From: Clostridium sp. CAG:138
GTDB lineage: Bacteria > Bacillota > Clostridia > Christensenellales > CAG-138
Length of the DNA: 21,242 nucleotides
Reading direction: 5' to 3'
Assembly (NCBI GenBank): GCA_000435055.1
Contig: FR879680.1
Coordinates: 1 to 21,242 of the forward strand
Shown here: in pieces, positions 6,335-14,310 of the stretch
Numbering within the stretch: the first letter of the stretch is position 1
Layout of the letters: the number at the start of each line of letters is the position of its first letter
Program-made: the position numbers and the translations under genes
Notes under the pieces: model-generated
The model's database searches: none
What the model was told of the DNA's origin: nothing
What the model saw: only the letters and a program-made list of their open reading frames with translations

Positions 6335-8140
6335 TTATTGCGCAACGGTGAACAATGCGTAAAAATATCCCTTGTTCGCCATCAAATCCGCAAAGCTGCC
6401 CGCCTCTTCAATCCTGCCGCCGCGAAGCACAAAGATTTTATCGTATCTGCGCAGGAGCGATTCTTCAAGAGTATGCGTAACAACAATTCGTGTGATTCCC
6501 TGCAAATCGAGAATATCGCTTGAAACACGGTGCGCCGTTTGCGCATCCAGTGCCGCCGTCACCTCATCCGCAAGCAGAACGGAGGATTTTTTGAGCAGAC
6601 TCCGCGCAATGGAGATTCTTTGTTTCTCGCCGCCGGAGAGCCCGCTGCCGTTTTCCCCGCAAAGGTAATCCTCCCCGCGTTCGCGAATCAGCGCGCCAAG
6701 GTGCGCACGGGCAATCGCTTCATCCATCTCCGTCTTCGGAAAATCACGGAACATTGAAACATTGTCCTTTATCGAGGCATTAAAAACAAAAACATTCTGC
6801 TGAATTGCCGCCATCGTTCCGTAGAGCGACTCCGTTGAAATATCCGACAGCTCGATTCCGTCCGCAAGGATATGCCCGCTGTAGTTTGTTTCCGCCGCCA
6901 TGAGCAAATTCAGCAGGGTAGATTTTCCGCTGCCGCTGCCGCCGACAAGCGCATATGCCCTGCCTGCCTCAAACTCGGCATTTATTCCGTGCAGCACCGT
7001 CTTCCCCGGTTCATATGCGAAAGAGACGTTTTCAAGCCGAATCCCGTGTTCAAGCCTGTTGAGCGTTTCACTCCCCTCGCGGGAAGAGCTGCGTTCCAGC
7101 GCGGCCGCAAGTTTATCCACAAGCCCCAACGCCGCTTTGCGGCAGGCAAGCAATCCGGGAAGCTCCGCAATGGGCGAAATGATAAAATTCATAAGGTTAA
7201 CAAACAGAACAACTGCACCGGGCGTCATGCTGCCGCCCTTCATCGAAAGGTACACGCCTGCAATGAACACTCCGAGCTGAGCGAAAATCCCCGTGACCGC
7301 GCCGATCATTCCAACGAGCGTTTTAATGCGCCGTCCCGTGAATTTTTCATGCTCAAGGGCTTTGTTGCTCTGCGCGAACAGGCGAAAAATCTCCCGCTCC
7401 GCTTTGAAGTTTTTAACAACGGTAAACCCTGCGAGACAATCGCTGAGTGCGGCGGTGAATTCTCCGTTCCGTTCGGAAACCCTGCTTTCAACGGCTTGCA
7501 GTCTGTTGCCCGTCAAAAGGGATGCTATCAGCGGAAGCACCGTCAGCCCTGCCGCAATCGCCGTCATGAGCAGTGAATACCTGCACATCAGCAGCAGCGC
7601 ACCGATGAAAGTGACCGCCTTGGTTATCATTGCAAGCATCTGCGCAAGATAATTGGTTTCAATGCTTGCTGCATCGTTCGTCAATGCGGAAAGATAGCCT
7701 GCCGCGCTTTCATCACGAAAAGACGAAATGCTCTTTCCTATCAGTTTTTTGAATGCAAAATCCTTGTATTGCCGCATTGCCCGTTCCAAAAAACGAGGCT
7801 GCGACGCATAGTTCAATAGGGAAAGCCCCGCACAAAGCAGAACAAAGCCCGCGCTTATCAAAAGCAAAGTGCGAAAGCTTAACGCCCCGGACTTTCCCGC
7901 TGCCGTGTCCATCAGCTGTTGAATTATCCACGAAAGAATCAGATTCAGCGAGCCGGCTGCCAAAGCCGCAAACACCGCAAGGCAAAAAATCGGAATATTT
8001 TTATAAAAGAACTGACCCCGCAGCTGTTTTTCAAGCGGTTTTTTACAAAGTGCGCCCATGTTTTCTTTTGCTGCATTTGCTTTTTCGTTTTCGGCAGCAC
8101 AATTCCCGCTGCTGTCATTCTTTGTTCGACCGTTTTTCAT
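6335..8140 (-). CDS. Fused ABC exporter (membrane and ATPase domains)
   Basis: 601 residues. A charged N terminus (1-45) is followed by an exporter-type transmembrane domain with about six helices (50-330; first segment IFCLAVFAALAAG). The nucleotide-binding domain (about 366-601) has Walker A GGSGSGKST (400-408), a Q-loop at QQN (447-449), signature LSGGE (501-505), Walker B VLLADE (521-526) and the H-loop histidine at 556. All key residues are present, so it should hydrolyse ATP, presumably as a homodimer since no partner half-transporter is adjacent. There is no peptidase C39 domain. The start ATG (8140) lies inside the end of the upstream XRE-TPR gene (26-nt overlap) behind AAAGGGTGAG, indicating translational coupling. 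Substrate unknown; drug, lipid or peptide export are the usual roles. Confidence 0.93.
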   Translation of the reverse strand: MKNGRTKNDSSGNCAAENEKANAAKENMGALCKKPLEKQLRGQFFYKNIPIFCLAVFAALAAGSLNLILSWIIQQLMDTAAGKSGALSFRTLLLISAGFVLLCAGLSLLNYASQPRFLERAMRQYKDFAFKKLIGKSISSFRDESAAGYLSALTNDAASIETNYLAQMLAMITKAVTFIGALLLMCRYSLLMTAIAAGLTVLPLIASLLTGNRLQAVESRVSERNGEFTAALSDCLAGFTVVKNFKAEREIFRLFAQSNKALEHEKFTGRRIKTLVGMIGAVTGIFAQLGVFIAGVYLSMKGGSMTPGAVVLFVNLMNFIISPIAELPGLLACRKAALGLVDKLAAALERSSSREGSETLNRLEHGIRLENVSFAYEPGKTVLHGINAEFEAGRAYALVGGSGSGKSTLLNLLMAAETNYSGHILADGIELSDISTESLYGTMAAIQQNVFVFNASIKDNVSMFRDFPKTEMDEAIARAHLGALIRERGEDYLCGENGSGLSGGEKQRISIARSLLKKSSVLLADEVTAALDAQTAHRVSSDILDLQGITRIVVTHTLEESLLRRYDKIFVLRGGRIEEAGSFADLMANKGYFYALFTVAQ

Positions 8141-9206
8141 CGTTGCTCACCCTTTCCCATATTTTCGTAAGTTCGGCACTTTCAAGAGAACAGACCGTGT
8201 TCCGCACTCCCTCCGCTGCCGTTGCGCCGATGTCGTCATATGCGCTTGCCGATTCGTCACACGAAACAAAGCGGATCGCTGCCGCGCTGTAATTCGGGTT
8301 TGCATCGAAGCGTTCCGCTGTCAGCTTTGCCTGAAGCAACGCTTTTTCCGCGCCGACCGCATTGCCGGCCATCAACTCCGAATAAGCCAAACATGCGTAA
8401 AGCATTCCCGATGTTTTGTCCGTAAAATTCGTTTCCCCGTCCCGCCGCAGTCCGTTCGAAAGAGCAAGGCCGAAATTCAGCACCGCCTTTGCAGACGCAT
8501 AATCCTTTTTTTGAAAAAACACATTGATATAACCAAACACGGTTCGAATGATTCTGACCGTATTTTCAACGAGCGATTCCGAAAGGAAGGGCATTGCCTC
8601 CTCCGGGCGGCCGCACGCTTCCGCAAGTGTCAATCCGATTATGTCGCTGTACATTCCGCCCGCATTATTCGCTTTCAGCATCTCAACGGCGCGTTCGGCT
8701 TCGCCCATTATGCGCAGCACCTCCGCTATGTTTCCGCACAGTGTGCTTTCGTTTATCTGCGGGTTCGTATTCTGCGCAATAAGCTGCCTGCTTTTTTCCA
8801 AAAGCTCCAATGCGCGCCGCATAAGCCTTTTTTCGCCGCGCTCCGTTCCGAACACACTGAAAAGCCCTGCGGCATTAAACACAATTTCAAAGGAATTCGG
8901 ATATTTTTTTAATGCTTTTTCCGCCTCGGCAAGGCCGGCTTCATCCTTGTCGGACTGATACTTTTTCAATCGTGCCGCCGTTGTCCGAAGGCGGTTATCC
9001 TTCAGCTCGTAGCCGAGAAGTACATCCACCGATGTGTCAAAAAAGTCCGCAAGCTCCATTATTGTGCTCAATTCCGGTTGGGACAGCCGCGCTTCCCATT
9101 TGTACACCGCACCGACAGTAACGCCCAGCACTTCCGCAAGCTGTTCCTGCGTCAATGCGCGCTGTTTTCTGAACGTTCGGATATTCTCTGCAAGCTTATT
9201 CTCCAT
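8115..9206 (-). CDS. XRE-family regulator with TPR-like C-terminal domain
   Basis: 363 residues from the ATG at 9206, which has AAGGAGG upstream (12-nt gap) and a nearer GCGGAG; an in-frame extension to 9260 passes through that site and is rejected. Residues about 5-65 are a Cro/C1 HTH (NIRTFRKQRALTQEQLAEVL, GVTVGAVYKWEARLSQPELS). The remaining 290 residues are helical, with repeated Ala/Leu-rich pairs (AEAEKALKKYPNSFEIVFNA, RALELLEKSRQL, LTLAEACGRPEEAMPFL, SAKAVLNFGLALSNG) that look like degenerate TPR repeats. HTH-TPR proteins include peptide-sensing RRNPP regulators, but many act by other means. The 26-nt overlap with the ABC exporter suggests that it controls, or responds to, the exported or imported compound. 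Confidence 0.85.
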   Translation of the reverse strand: MENKLAENIRTFRKQRALTQEQLAEVLGVTVGAVYKWEARLSQPELSTIMELADFFDTSVDVLLGYELKDNRLRTTAARLKKYQSDKDEAGLAEAEKALKKYPNSFEIVFNAAGLFSVFGTERGEKRLMRRALELLEKSRQLIAQNTNPQINESTLCGNIAEVLRIMGEAERAVEMLKANNAGGMYSDIIGLTLAEACGRPEEAMPFLSESLVENTVRIIRTVFGYINVFFQKKDYASAKAVLNFGLALSNGLRRDGETNFTDKTSGMLYACLAYSELMAGNAVGAEKALLQAKLTAERFDANPNYSAAAIRFVSCDESASAYDDIGATAAEGVRNTVCSLESAELTKIWERVSNDEKRSNKE

Positions 9207-9298
9207 TTGCTCCGCTTTCCTCCTTTTTTCGGCGGCATTTTCGCACTGCGCCCTTAACAACCGCCGTCAGGCTTTCGTCCTGCCGTTTTCTTTGCCCC

Positions 9299-9337
9299 AT
9301 TATAGCAAAAAAGAGCGGTGCACGGAACACACCGCTC
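9299..9337 (-). promoter_or_regulatory. XRE-TPR promoter with overlapping terminator-like hairpin
   Basis: Minus-strand TATAAT at 9304-9299. The expected -35 position is a poor TTCCGT at 9327-9322, inside the loop of a perfect 8-bp dyad: GAGCGGTG (9313-9320) with CACCGCTC (9330-9337). On the minus strand the dyad is followed by T6 at once, as in an intrinsic terminator, and then by the -10 box. It could stop readthrough from rplL or serve as an operator for the HTH protein. Confidence 0.6.
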
Positions 9338-9501
9338 ATATTGTTTGGATTTTAATTTATCTACCGTTGGTATGGGTTGATGAAGTGCCGGCCAACGGAG
9401 TTTTGATGTAATTCTGTTTCTTTACAAATCTCTTTTTCCCGGTTCTTACGTTGACTCAAATGTTGACATCTAACCCGTTCCGTCGTTATTATTCAAAAAG
9501 C

Positions 9502-9540
9502 AAAAAAAGCCCGCCGCGGCTGCGAGCAGCTGCGGCGGAC
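9502..9540 (-). terminator. rplJ-rplL terminator
   Basis: A 14-bp GC-rich stem (9509-9522 with 9527-9540, one G-U and one mismatch), a 4-base loop and T7 on the minus strand (9508-9502). It begins 29 nt after the rplL stop. Strong intrinsic terminator; no rpoB follows. Confidence 0.92.
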
Positions 9541-9568
9541 GGGGTTTTGTTTGTGACAGGGAAAATGA

Positions 9569-9937
9569 TTATTTGATTTCGATTTCTGCGCCTGCATCGG
9601 TGAATGCCTTTGCGAGCTTCTCTGCGTCTTCCTTGGAGAGGCCTTCCTTGAGGGTGGTGGGTGCGCCTTCAACAGCTTCCTTTGCTTCCTTCAGGCCGAG
9701 GCCGAGTTCTGCGCGGACAACCTTGATAACGTTGAGTTTCTGTGCGCCGAAGCCCTTGAGGATAACGTCAAATTCGGTCTTCTCTTCAACGGGTTCTGCT
9801 GCTGCTGCGGGGCCTGTAACTGCAACTGCGGTTGCTGCTGCGGATACGCCGAATTCTTCTTCGACCGCATGAACGAGGTCTGCGAGTTCGAGAACGGTGA
9901 GGGACTTAATGTAATCGATAAATTCCTGCTTAGTCAT
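9569..9937 (-). CDS. rplL: 50S ribosomal protein L7/L12
   Basis: 122 residues. The N-terminal dimerisation helices (MTKQEFIDYIKSLTVLELAD) are followed by an Ala/Val-rich hinge (about 33-52) and the conserved C-terminal factor-binding domain (KTEFDVILKGFGAQKLNVIK, LGLGLKEAKEAVEGAP, AEKLAKAFTDAGAEIEIK). L7/L12 forms the ribosomal stalk with L10 and recruits translational GTPases. The ATG follows GGAGG and lies 52 nt after rplJ in the same operon. Length and motifs are normal. Confidence 0.98.
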   Translation of the reverse strand: MTKQEFIDYIKSLTVLELADLVHAVEEEFGVSAAATAVAVTGPAAAAEPVEEKTEFDVILKGFGAQKLNVIKVVRAELGLGLKEAKEAVEGAPTTLKEGLSKEDAEKLAKAFTDAGAEIEIK

Positions 9938-9989
9938 TTTAATTTCCTCCGATTAAAAATTTTTGTTTGAAACGGTTACGCAGCGAAAG

Positions 9990-10520
9990 TTATTCTGCCG
10001 CTGCTTCTTCGGCTGCTTCGCCGCCGCCGAGCTTCTTTGCGAGCTGGTCGAGAGCGATGGCAAGGCCGGTGATGGGACTCATCATGCTGCCCAGCATACG
10101 GGCGATGAGAACCTCTCTGGGGGGCAGATCAGCGAGAGCATCGATGCCCTGAGCATCGGTAACAACGCCGTCCACAATGCCGCCCTTGATGGTGCATTTT
10201 TTGAACTTTTTGATTGAATCCTTAAGGATTTTTGCGGGTGCAACCGCATCGTCGTAACCGAAAGCGAAAGCGGACGGTCCTTTGAGCATTGCGTGAACGG
10301 ACTCATCGATATTGAGTTCGCGGCAGGCTCTTTCGACCATGGTGTTTTTGAGAACGATGTACTCAACACCTGCTTTGCGCATTTCGACACGGAGTGCAGT
10401 CACCTCGTCAACGGTAAGACCGCGGTAATCGAACATAACAACGGACTGAGCCCTTGTGAGACGATCTTTGATCTCCGCAACGTGCTGCTCCTTCATTGCA
10501 AGAATAGAAGCATTTGCCAT
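9990..10520 (-). CDS. rplJ: 50S ribosomal protein L10
   Basis: 176 residues beginning MANASILAMKEQHVAEIKD. It has the usual L10 core (VVMFDYRGLTVDEVTALR, YIVLKNTMVERA, KGPSAFAFGYDDAVAPAKIL, GGIVDGVVTDAQGIDALADL) and a C-terminal helix that binds L7/L12 dimers (SPITGLAIALDQLAKKLGGG). It anchors the stalk to 23S rRNA. AAGGAGG precedes the ATG. Expression is very likely controlled by the L10 leader upstream, to which the L10-L12 complex binds. The usual neighbours rplK, rplA and rpoBC are absent on either side. Confidence 0.98.
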   Translation of the reverse strand: MANASILAMKEQHVAEIKDRLTRAQSVVMFDYRGLTVDEVTALRVEMRKAGVEYIVLKNTMVERACRELNIDESVHAMLKGPSAFAFGYDDAVAPAKILKDSIKKFKKCTIKGGIVDGVVTDAQGIDALADLPPREVLIARMLGSMMSPITGLAIALDQLAKKLGGGEAAEEAAAE

Positions 10521-10533
10521 GGAAAATTCCTCC

Positions 10534-10767
10534 TTGTCACAGTTTCAAACAAATATCCCCCATGCCATAGGACAGGGGGACAGAGGATAGTCGAACAATC
10601 ATTATAAGCTTTGATTCGGTGCAGCACAGGCAGTCTGCGCCGCTGAATCGCTGCCGAAACAATCGGGAAAAACTATTTTGCTCTACCTCGGCAGGAAATT
10701 AAGCTTTGGATACGATGCAAAAGCATCTTGCCCGCGCACCTACTGTCTATGGCGGATATTCATTTGC
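10534..10767 (-). ncRNA. Ribosomal protein L10 leader
   Basis: The 5' leader of rplJ carries the hallmark segments of the Firmicutes L10 leader: AGACAGTAGGTG (10748-10737), a GATGC-TTTT-GCATC hairpin (10727-10714), then CTTAATTTCCTGCCGAGG ending at 10686, which pairs and folds into the L10-binding kink-turn-like element. Near the end a TCCCCC/GGGGGA stem (10556-10580) followed by TATTTGTTTG looks like the attenuator. Excess L10-L12 is expected to bind and reduce operon expression. Confidence 0.85.
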
Positions 10768-10773
10768 CGAATA

Positions 10774-10802
10774 ATTATAACCGCTTGTTTTGAGCCTGTC
10801 AA
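10774..10802 (-). promoter_or_regulatory. rplJ-rplL promoter, full consensus
   Basis: TTGACA (10802-10797), exactly 17 bp, TATAAT (10779-10774) on the minus strand. The predicted start near 10767 agrees with the 5' end of the L10 leader. Confidence 0.93.
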
Positions 10803-10852
10803 TAGTTTTTCACTGATTTTAGGCAAAAAATGCAGATATATTTTGTTGTTTC

Positions 10853-11290
10853 TCAATCTCGCAGCAATTTGAAAATCTCAATCAATTTTTCCCTGCCCTG
10901 TTTTTCGGAAAAGATGATTTCGCTGAGTGCCTCGCGGTCGTCCGCAATTCCGTCCGGAATATCCGAAATGAAACTCTCGGCCGCCGACCGCACAAGAGCG
11001 GCGTTTTCCGTTTCGCGGTTGGCAAGGGCCGCAAACATCATTGCGCTGCCGATTTTCACCGCCGCATACATCTCGGTATCGTTTTTTATCAGGTATCTGT
11101 CAATGCTGTCCGAAAGTTTTTCCGCACTCGACAAATTCAGCCTTGCCTGCTGCGGCATTCTTGCTTTTATTGCGCTGATAAAAGTTTCCTTAGCCTTCTC
11201 CGCATCGGGGTGATCGGCGTTCCAAGTGAAAAGAAGCCGAGCAACGCAGTCGCCTATATCGGTGCCCTTTATAAGTTTCATCAAGTCCAT
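10853..11290 (-). CDS. Hypothetical protein, about 145 residues
   Basis: Start ATG at 11290 with AGGAG 6 nt upstream; an alternative ATG follows three codons later. The product (MDLMKLIKGTDIGDCVARLL to IEIFKLLRD) is predicted mostly helical and acidic, without signal peptide, membrane segment or recognisable motif. I do not recognise the family. It ends 51 bp before the rplJ -35 box and starts about 145 nt after the gdhA terminator; no clear promoter was found. Codon use looks like that of its neighbours, and the ribosome binding site supports a real gene. Confidence 0.7.
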   Translation of the reverse strand: MDLMKLIKGTDIGDCVARLLFTWNADHPDAEKAKETFISAIKARMPQQARLNLSSAEKLSDSIDRYLIKNDTEMYAAVKIGSAMMFAALANRETENAALVRSAAESFISDIPDGIADDREALSEIIFSEKQGREKLIEIFKLLRD

Positions 11291-11436
11291 GGGTAACTCC
11301 TGTTTTACGCTTGTGCCGGTTGTCAAAACTTTCCGCGTTTGAAAGCTGCTGCCGGCAGCGGAAAATGCGGCGGATTAAATTTAAACGCAGTAAAGTGAAT
11401 TTGAGTTGTTTCGGCAGCAATACCGAAATTGAACAA

Positions 11437-11466
11437 TCGGGGAATCGCTGCGAAGCGATCCCCCGA
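11437..11466 (-). terminator. gdhA terminator
   Basis: TCGGGG-AATCGCT and AGCGATC-CCCCGA form a 13-bp stem with a 4-nt loop, followed on the minus strand by TTGTTC. It lies about 40 nt after the gdhA stop. The T-run is short, but the stem is strong. Confidence 0.75.
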
Positions 11467-11504
11467 CCTTTATTTGAGGTTAATCAACAAATGTTAATCA
11501 ATGA

Positions 11505-12854
11505 TTAGCAGATGCCCTGAGCCATCATAGCATCAGCAACCTTCTTGAAGCCTGCGATGTTTGCGCCTGCTACGAGGTTGTAGCCAAGGCCGCACTCTTC
11601 TGCTGCTTCCATGGATGCCTTGTGGATGTTGACCATGATGTGCCTGAGCTTTGCGTCAACTTCCTCTGCGGTCCAAGCAAGACGCTCTGCGTTCTGGCTC
11701 ATTTCGAGGCCGGAAACTGCAACGCCGCCTGCGTTAACTGCCTTGGAGGGAGCAACGATCATGCCGGGCTGATCCATCATGAAGTAGAGAGCATCGTTGG
11801 TGGTGGGCATGTTAGCAACTTCGATATAGTACTTGATGCCGTTTGCAACGATCTTCTCTGCGGATTCCATATGAACGTCATTCTGCATTGCGCAGGGCAT
11901 GACGATATCGACCTTGCGGCCGAAGGGCTTTTCGCCGGGGAAGAATTCAACACCGAACTTGTCTGCATAGTCCTGTACGCGATTGCGGCGGCTTGCATTC
12001 ATTTCGAGCATGTAGTTGATCTTTTCTTCGGTTACAACGCCGTCGGGATCGTAGATGTAGCCATCGGGGCCGGAGAGGGTAACAACCTTGCCGCCGAGTT
12101 CCGCAACCTTCTTGGTAACACCCCAAGCAACATTACCGAAGCCGGATACTGCAACGGTCTTGCCTTCGATGGTGTCGTTCTCATGCTTGAGAACTTCGCA
12201 GAGGTAGTAAACAGCACCGAAACCGGTTGCTTCGGGACGGATGAGGGAACCGCCGAAGGAGAGACCTTTGCCGGTGAGAACGCCGTTTTCGTATGCGCCG
12301 CGGATCCTCTTGTACTGGCCGAAGAGATAACCGATTTCACGGCCGCCGACACCCATATCACCTGCGGGAACGTCGATGCTGGGTCCGATATGACGGCAGA
12401 GCTCGGTCATGAAGCTCTGGCAGAAATCCATGATTTCCTTATCGGTCTTGCCTTTGGGATCGAAGTCGGAACCGCCCTTACCGCCGCCCATGGGAAGGCT
12501 GGTGAGGCTGTTTTTGAAGGTCTGCTCAAAGCCGAGGAACTTCATGATGGAAAGGTTAACATTGCCCTGGAAACGGAGACCGCCCTTGTAGGGTCCGATC
12601 GCGCTGTTGAACTGAACGCGGAAGCCACGGTTTACCTGAACTTTGCCGTCACGGTCGGTCCAAGGTACGCGGAATTCGATAACGCGCTCCGGCTCTACGA
12701 GACGCTCAAGAAGACCGGCTTCCTGATACTCGGGATGCTTTTCGATAACGGGTTCAAGGGATTTGAGAACCTCTTCAACAGTCTGAAGAAACTCGGGTTC
12801 GTGCGCATCGCGCTGCTGAACCTTCGCAAGAATTTCCTGAATGTAAGCGTTCAT
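11505..12854 (-). CDS. gdhA: Glutamate dehydrogenase, hexameric (NADP-type)
   Basis: 449 residues from the ATG at 12854, preceded by GGAGG with 10-nt spacing; the frame is open 67 codons further but that region is the promoter and leader. It catalyses reversible reductive amination of 2-oxoglutarate with ammonium. Substrate-site motifs include KGGLRF (90-95), PMGGGKGGSDFDPKGK with the catalytic lysine at 126, and PAGDMGVGGREIGY with D166. The dinucleotide fold shows AVSGFGNVAWG (235-245). The length equals the small hexameric family (about 445-450). I assign NADP specificity by family resemblance, not from a decisive residue. It is a single-gene unit between its own promoter and terminator. 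Confidence 0.97.
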   Translation of the reverse strand: MNAYIQEILAKVQQRDAHEPEFLQTVEEVLKSLEPVIEKHPEYQEAGLLERLVEPERVIEFRVPWTDRDGKVQVNRGFRVQFNSAIGPYKGGLRFQGNVNLSIMKFLGFEQTFKNSLTSLPMGGGKGGSDFDPKGKTDKEIMDFCQSFMTELCRHIGPSIDVPAGDMGVGGREIGYLFGQYKRIRGAYENGVLTGKGLSFGGSLIRPEATGFGAVYYLCEVLKHENDTIEGKTVAVSGFGNVAWGVTKKVAELGGKVVTLSGPDGYIYDPDGVVTEEKINYMLEMNASRRNRVQDYADKFGVEFFPGEKPFGRKVDIVMPCAMQNDVHMESAEKIVANGIKYYIEVANMPTTNDALYFMMDQPGMIVAPSKAVNAGGVAVSGLEMSQNAERLAWTAEEVDAKLRHIMVNIHKASMEAAEECGLGYNLVAGANIAGFKKVADAMMAQGIC

Positions 12855-13017
12855 TCTATAAAATCCTCCAAAAAATAATGTTTTTTTAATTACCGCACAG
12901 GCGGCGAGTTCATGCCGCCGGCGTGGTGCCGAAAACGCATGTGCAGCCACATTGGGCGCACCGCATCCGCTGCGGCTTTGGTAACAGGCGGCTCGGGAGG
13001 CTTTTCTCCCTCCGCTC
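12855..13017 (-). other. Long structured leader of gdhA
   Basis: About 163 nt lie between the predicted transcription start and the gdhA ATG. It contains a GAGGG...CCTC pairing near the 5' end, a CCGC-AGCGGAT-GCGG stem, a perfect GGCGGC/GCCGCC hairpin (12900-12919), and an A6...T6 hairpin immediately before the GGAGG site. I cannot match it to a known riboswitch class; glutamine-riboswitch motifs were not seen. Confidence 0.4.
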
Positions 13018-13023
13018 AGTTGT

Positions 13024-13083
13024 ATCATAAATCCACAGGCAAATATTGTCAACACTTATTTGAAAATATACTTTGGAAATAAG
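13024..13083 (-). promoter_or_regulatory. gdhA promoter with upstream dyad
   Basis: TTGACA (13052-13047), a 17-bp spacer and TATGAT (13029-13024) on the minus strand. Immediately upstream of the -35, CTTATTT (13055-13061) and AAATAAG (13077-13083) form a 7-bp inverted repeat with a 15-bp centre, a possible activator or repressor site. Confidence 0.85.
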
Positions 13084-13185
13084 CATTTTTCACGTCTGTA
13101 TCCGTTCTGCTCCGACCGAACGCAAAACTTTGCTCCGACGCCCCCGCTTTGGGAAGCTTTTGCCCCGCCCGCTTTGTTCGCGGCA

Positions 13186-14310
13186 TTATACAGTGACGCC
13201 TTTTCGCAGAATGACGGGATAATTCTCATGCCCGCTCAAACGCCTGCCGTTCAAAACTATAACGCCCTTATCAAGCACCATATAAGACAGCTCACTGTTA
13301 TCCCCGATATAGGTGGCTTGCATCAGTATGCAGTTTTTGACTTTTGCACCCTTGCCGACATGAACTCCGCGGAAAAGCACGGAATTTTCGACTTCACCCT
13401 CGATAATGCAGCCGTCCGCAATAACGCTGTTGCGCGCACTGCCGCTGCCGCAGTAATTCGCGGGCACCTCATCCTTGACTTTTGTATAAATCGGGTGCGC
13501 GGAATTGAACAAATCCTGCTGCACAGCGGGCTGAAGCAGCGCAAGATTATGCTTATAAAATGCATCGACGGAGTTCAATCTTGCAACATAGCCGTTGTAC
13601 TTCCAGCCGCAGAACCTGTATTTATTCACATTTTTGATAAGAACATCCTGCATGAAATCAAACTCGCCGTGTGCGGCCGCATCCTCAACAAGGTATTCCA
13701 GCAGAGTCTTTTCCATTATGTATGCATCACAGCCCATAAACGGGCTGTCCGGCATATAAGGATTGAGCGCAAGGTCGGTGATCCTGCTGTTTTCGTTAAT
13801 CGTTAGGCGCAGGTCATCGTATTGTTCCGCTCTGTTGAACTCATGCTCCTCGTTATACATAATCGTTATATCCGCACCCGTTTCAATGTGCTGTCGGAGC
13901 ATTTTGTCATATGTTGTGTTGTAGAGAGTGTGGCTCCCGGTCAGAATGACATATTTCTGCGCACTGCGGCGAATATAGCCCATTACGGAACGAATTGCAT
14001 CGACCGTTCCCCTGTAAACGCCGGTATTATCCCGCGTTACAAAGGGCGGAAGGATAAACAGACCGTCCCTTTTGCGGTGGAGATCCCATTCCTTTCCGCT
14101 GCCGAGGTGATCCATCAGAGAGTGATAATTTCTTTGAGTGATTATGCCGACGTTTGAAATGCCCGTGTTCACAATATCGGAAAGCATAAAATCGATGGCA
14201 CGGTAACGTCCGCCGAACGGAACGGCTGCAACCGAGCGCGAAAACGTCAATTCGCGAAGCTGCGCATTCGCCTCGCCCGTGTAAATCAAGCCGAACATGC
14301 TGTTATTCAT
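13186..14310 (-). CDS. glgD: GlgD, regulatory-type ADP-glucose pyrophosphorylase subunit
   Basis: 374 residues from the ATG at 14310, which overlaps the glgC stop by 8 nt behind a GGGGGCGG tract. It has the nucleotidyltransferase-like domain (SVAAVPFGGRYRAIDFMLSD, GIITQRNYHSLMDHLGSGKE, YRGTVDAI) and a C-terminal left-handed beta-helix with hexapeptide-like repeats (SVIADGCIIEGEVENSVLF). The nucleotide-loop motif GGxGxRL is replaced by YTGEANAQLREL, as in other GlgD proteins, so catalysis is doubtful. In Bacillus-type systems GlgD forms a heterotetramer with GlgC and raises its activity. An in-frame extension to 14394 lies within glgC and is rejected. Confidence 0.95.
   Translation of the reverse strand: MNNSMFGLIYTGEANAQLRELTFSRSVAAVPFGGRYRAIDFMLSDIVNTGISNVGIITQRNYHSLMDHLGSGKEWDLHRKRDGLFILPPFVTRDNTGVYRGTVDAIRSVMGYIRRSAQKYVILTGSHTLYNTTYDKMLRQHIETGADITIMYNEEHEFNRAEQYDDLRLTINENSRITDLALNPYMPDSPFMGCDAYIMEKTLLEYLVEDAAAHGEFDFMQDVLIKNVNKYRFCGWKYNGYVARLNSVDAFYKHNLALLQPAVQQDLFNSAHPIYTKVKDEVPANYCGSGSARNSVIADGCIIEGEVENSVLFRGVHVGKGAKVKNCILMQATYIGDNSELSYMVLDKGVIVLNGRRLSGHENYPVILRKGVTV

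Noticed and set aside
9364..9397. CCGTTGG/CCAACGG inverted repeat as a terminator or attachment site
   Set aside because: A 7-bp stem with a 20-nt loop, no T-run, and no integrase or duplicated tRNA end nearby.
9458..9496. Plus-strand promoter TTGACA with TATTAT
   Set aside because: The spacer and -10 are poor, and the transcript would run straight into the rplL terminator and then antisense to rplL. There is no gene to serve.
11622..12878. 418-residue plus-strand reading frame opposite gdhA
   Set aside because: An antisense shadow produced by codon bias in gdhA, with no ribosome binding site or promoter.
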